A stretch of 64,000 nucleotides of DNA, taken from contig OZ244806.1 in NCBI GenBank assembly GCA_965220075.1, positions 1,302,001 to 1,366,000 on the forward strand. Direction: 5' to 3'. The translations under genes were made by a program, and so were the position numbers. The notes under the pieces were generated by a model. It did not search any database. It saw only the letters and a program-made list of their open reading frames with translations, and was not told the origin of the DNA. The stretch comes from G965220075 sp965220075. GTDB lineage: Bacteria > Chloroflexota > UBA11872. Each line of letters begins with the position of its first letter. Within the stretch, counting starts at the first letter, position 1. Positions 61,434 through 64,000 of the stretch are shown piece after piece.

Positions 61434-63944
61434 TCAGCCGATCAAGGTTAGAAAATCTGGATCGACCCCGTCTTCGTTCGGCGCAACTGTCAGGGCGGCC
61501 GTCCGTGCGAGGAAACGAGCCTTCCCCTTCATTTCAAGAGCTCTTGTCACCGCGTCAATGATCTCCTGCCACTTGGCTTCGTCCTTTGGAATAGGAAGCT
61601 GTAGCTCACGCACCCGCCTGCCGAGCGTATCGATAATGTCCTGTGTAAACCGCTTTGCGTAGATTTGCTCGCGGACGATAGGACTCGATAACACCGCCAA
61701 GAGTAGGTTCGGGTTCATCTGCTCGTGGTCTTCGGAGCGTAGCTTGTAGATATGGCTCTGATAGACGATTGCAGTGTCTGCTTCCGAGACGATAGCACAC
61801 GTGCCGACGAGATATGTGCCGTCGCGCACCATCAAGACATCGCCAGCTTGCACATCCTGACGTTCCTTGAAGTCCTCATAGATCTCTGTGCTGACCGCGT
61901 GCTTCGGGTCCAGCTTGATTTCCCAGTTCGCAATATCAGAAGTCCGAATGAAAGGGATTTGGCCTGTCCCATATGCAAGCTTGCCGACCTCGTGCCCTGT
62001 GCTGATAGTGATGACGCCATCATCTATCAAATCTCCCAACGTCAAAATATAATGGGTTCTGCGTAGAGCATCGATCTTTTGCTTGATCTCCGGATTGTAG
62101 TATTTCGGTAGATAAATATCATCAATGATTTCGGCTTCGCTAATCTCGAAACCGAAATGGCTGTAGTCGATTTCGTTGCCCTTGTCGTATTCCTCATATT
62201 GAGCCATGATCCTTGGAATATCGTCATACGGGATTGAGAGACCGCGCGAATCATGTCCGCACTATTTGGCAATGGCCATAAAGATTCGATGCGGATTATC
62301 GGAGTCTGTCGGTGTCTTTTTGATGATTACGCCACATGCTTTTGCGTGGGTGTTATGGCTGGAATAACTCCTCAGGGAAGGATACAATAGCCAAGATTCG
62401 AGCCACGGATTTGATGTATTGCACGATGTAACGATGTGACGGATTGCAGAACATCGACTCGGGAGTTATGATCCCAAGACGGCCCCCGTCCTTGAGCAGA
62501 CTCAAGCAACGTTCGATAAAGAGAATCTGCGGCGACTGACCGTCTCGTAATATATCTTGGCGCTCGTAGGTATATCCTCGGCCGACTTTCTTCCAGCGAT
62601 GTCCAAGATGATAATTCTCTAAGATCATTTTATCGTCAATTTTGAGCTTCCTACTAAACGGCGGATTTGTGAGGACTATATCGAAGGATTCGAGGTGAAT
62701 GTTATCGCGAGTGGTGGATTGCCAGCTGTCAGGCGAATCAAGGCTATTTTCGCAGTATATACCGCCCCGACCGTCTCCGATGATGGCCATGTACGCTTTT
62801 GCTACCTTCGCCAAAAACTGGTCTTTATCGATCGCCCGTATGTCTCTGATAGCAGCCCGCTGCTTCTCAGAGAAGATTTCTTGGTCCGGCTAGCCTAATT
62901 CCCGATCATGTGCATCGAGCTTTCGCCATATTCGCCGTAAGGACTCCACCAAGAATCCGCCTGAACCACTGGCGGGGTCAATCACTTTATCTCCGCTAGA
63001 GAGATCGATCATTGCGACGAGAAGCTTCACGACGTTTTTCGGTGTGAAAAATTGGCCCTGGCTACCTTTAAGTGACGGTCCGATAAATACCTCAAAAGCG
63101 TCAGCTATTGAGTCGCGTTCCCTCTCGGATAAGTAATAAAAGTGAAGCTCGCCAACTACGTATGATAAAGAGACGTCGTCGAGCGTGATTTGGTCATCTG
63201 TAGTTACTACGTCACGATACTGGCTCTTCACCTGTGTGAAAAGTGCGTCAATTCTAGCGCGTACCTCGGGTGGAGATTCCTGAAACCCGACCCGGAAGCT
63301 CAGCATATCGTTCGGCTTTGTGAACCGTTCATCGTAGATTTTGTGAAGATGAGGCTGATGATCTGTTGTGCGAAGATCTCGTCGCGGGTTATGCCTACGG
63401 CGTTTGTAGCAAGATAGTTTCGCATCGCCTGAAATACAGATTTCAGATTGTGGGTTGGCTTGAGATCGCGTCGTCTGTAGAGACCGATGTCTTCTAAACG
63501 CTCGCCGAACTTTGGTATGTTCGGTAGTTCCTCAAAATGGATACCGCTGTCAACTTCTGTTTTCTTTAGATATAGCTTCTCATCGCCGTTGAACTATACC
63601 CCGATACGCGCTTGTGAAAATCGCATGTAGTCTTGGAGTTGCGAACGTCCATCGCGGCGCGTCGGGGCTTTGCATTCGACGATGATGTGAACAGTGTGAT
63701 CGGTGTGTTGTCTGGCTGTAAACACTGTGATATCAATCGGATATTCTTTCTTTACGTCCGATGGTCGGGCTTTAACACGCCATTGCGGTCTAGTGCGAAT
63801 GTGACTCTTCGGATAACCGTAATCGTTCACTAAGATTCTGGAGAACACCTGGACGGCATGCAGCTCTTCTGAATTCGTCCGCACCGGCAACCCGGAGATG
63901 AAATCTGCAATTGTGTTGTTGTGAGGTTGGCGTTCCGATGGCAT
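61434..63944 (-). pseudogene. Single-chain Type I-like restriction-modification enzyme (HsdR-N, HsdM, specificity region), multiply broken
   Basis: One long reading pattern from ATG 63944: HsdR-N nuclease (EYPIDITVF and VHIIVECKAPTRRDG with the D...E-x-K core), then a HsdM-type N6-adenine methyltransferase with AdoMet motif DPASGSGGFLVESLRRIWRK-like segment and catalytic NPPF (IVLTNPPFSRK), then a target-recognition region (IPFIRTSDIANWEIKLDPKH, RDGTYLVGTCAIV, LQLPIPKDEAKWQEI). Lesions: TAG at 63594 after RIGV, a missing A near 63335, TAG at 62890 after HDRELG, a frame change near 62355 and TAG at 62262 after MAIAK. The whole would be about 830 aa. AT content is much higher than in the rest of the window, so the gene was acquired recently. 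The DNA it recognises is unknown. Confidence 0.85.
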
Positions 63945-64000
63945 GTGTAATTTGTTGGTCGGTGCTCTCTCAGGGAGCTCGCGTGCGACGATGAATGGCG

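Overview
The window is mostly GC-rich DNA with accessory-genome content. The mix (MOSC protein, enolase-superfamily enzymes, tandem uncharacterised TIM-barrel proteins, heterodimeric ABC exporters, DUF1697, integrase beside a tRNA, many IS5-type insertion sequences and toxin-antitoxin pairs) suggests an environmental Chloroflexota bacterium. That is inference from gene style; no rRNA or marker gene is present. Lower-GC patches (about 40.6-42.0, 45.0-46.8 and 61.4-64.0 kb) look more recently acquired.

Layout. 0-1.4 kb: core-like genes (5' part of a mandelate-racemase-type enzyme, MOSC protein). 1.5-4.7 kb: tRNA-Leu(GAG), three direct repeats, a tyrosine recombinase, an HTH protein, then a minimal-nucleotidyltransferase fragment joined in frame to a 5'-truncated 2-hydroxyacid dehydrogenase. 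4.9-25.1 kb: a defence island. A 1505-aa nuclease/STAND-like NTPase with a repeat-rich C-terminus converges on a leftward gene set: SNF2 helicase-DUF3883, DUF1156 methyltransferase, minimal nucleotidyltransferase, two small uncharacterised genes, Swt1-HEPN/DUF499 ATPase, then a TM0106-type RecB nuclease-helicase. The helicase/methylase/ATPase core matches the architecture I recall as Hma. The two small genes look like an inserted cassette, because a decayed copy of the DUF499 gene's 5' end lies on their upstream side.

25.7-31.3 kb and 50.2-53.4 kb: two copies of one mobile-looking module, in order: a conserved small ORF, a 15-bp-stem hairpin, an exact 83-bp tandem repeat array (7 versus 3 units), a replication-relaxation-type gene, a spacer, and an AbiEi/AbiEii toxin-antitoxin pair. 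Copy A (26776-30530) has a replication-relaxation gene broken by a 7-bp repeat expansion but a nearly whole AbiE pair. Copy B (50233-53384) has an intact replication-relaxation gene but an AbiE pair fused by a 268-bp microhomology deletion, and it truncates a helicase IV-like gene. A third, diverged replication-relaxation gene stands alone at 25.7 kb.

31.4-39 kb: Fic protein, methyltransferase, a VapBC-type pair whose toxin appears to start at CTG, two tandem paralogous 590-600-aa TIM-barrel proteins and a DUF1697 gene. 39-48 kb: an insertion-sequence graveyard (one complete IS5-like element with CTAG target duplications, a truncated sibling, a second decayed IS) with GNAT, aminoglycoside-phosphotransferase-like, cupin and Nudix genes and broken glycosyltransferase and ABC fragments. 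53.4-61.2 kb: a decayed tandem ABC exporter pair converging on an intact heterodimeric ABC exporter pair. 61.4-64 kb: a single-chain Type I-like restriction-modification gene (HsdR-N, HsdM, specificity region) broken by three in-frame TAG codons and two frameshifts.

Together the genes describe a tRNA-anchored region where phage defence, toxin-antitoxin modules and transposons accumulate, recombine and decay, with the helicase/methylase/ATPase operon and the giant NTPase as its most intact systems.
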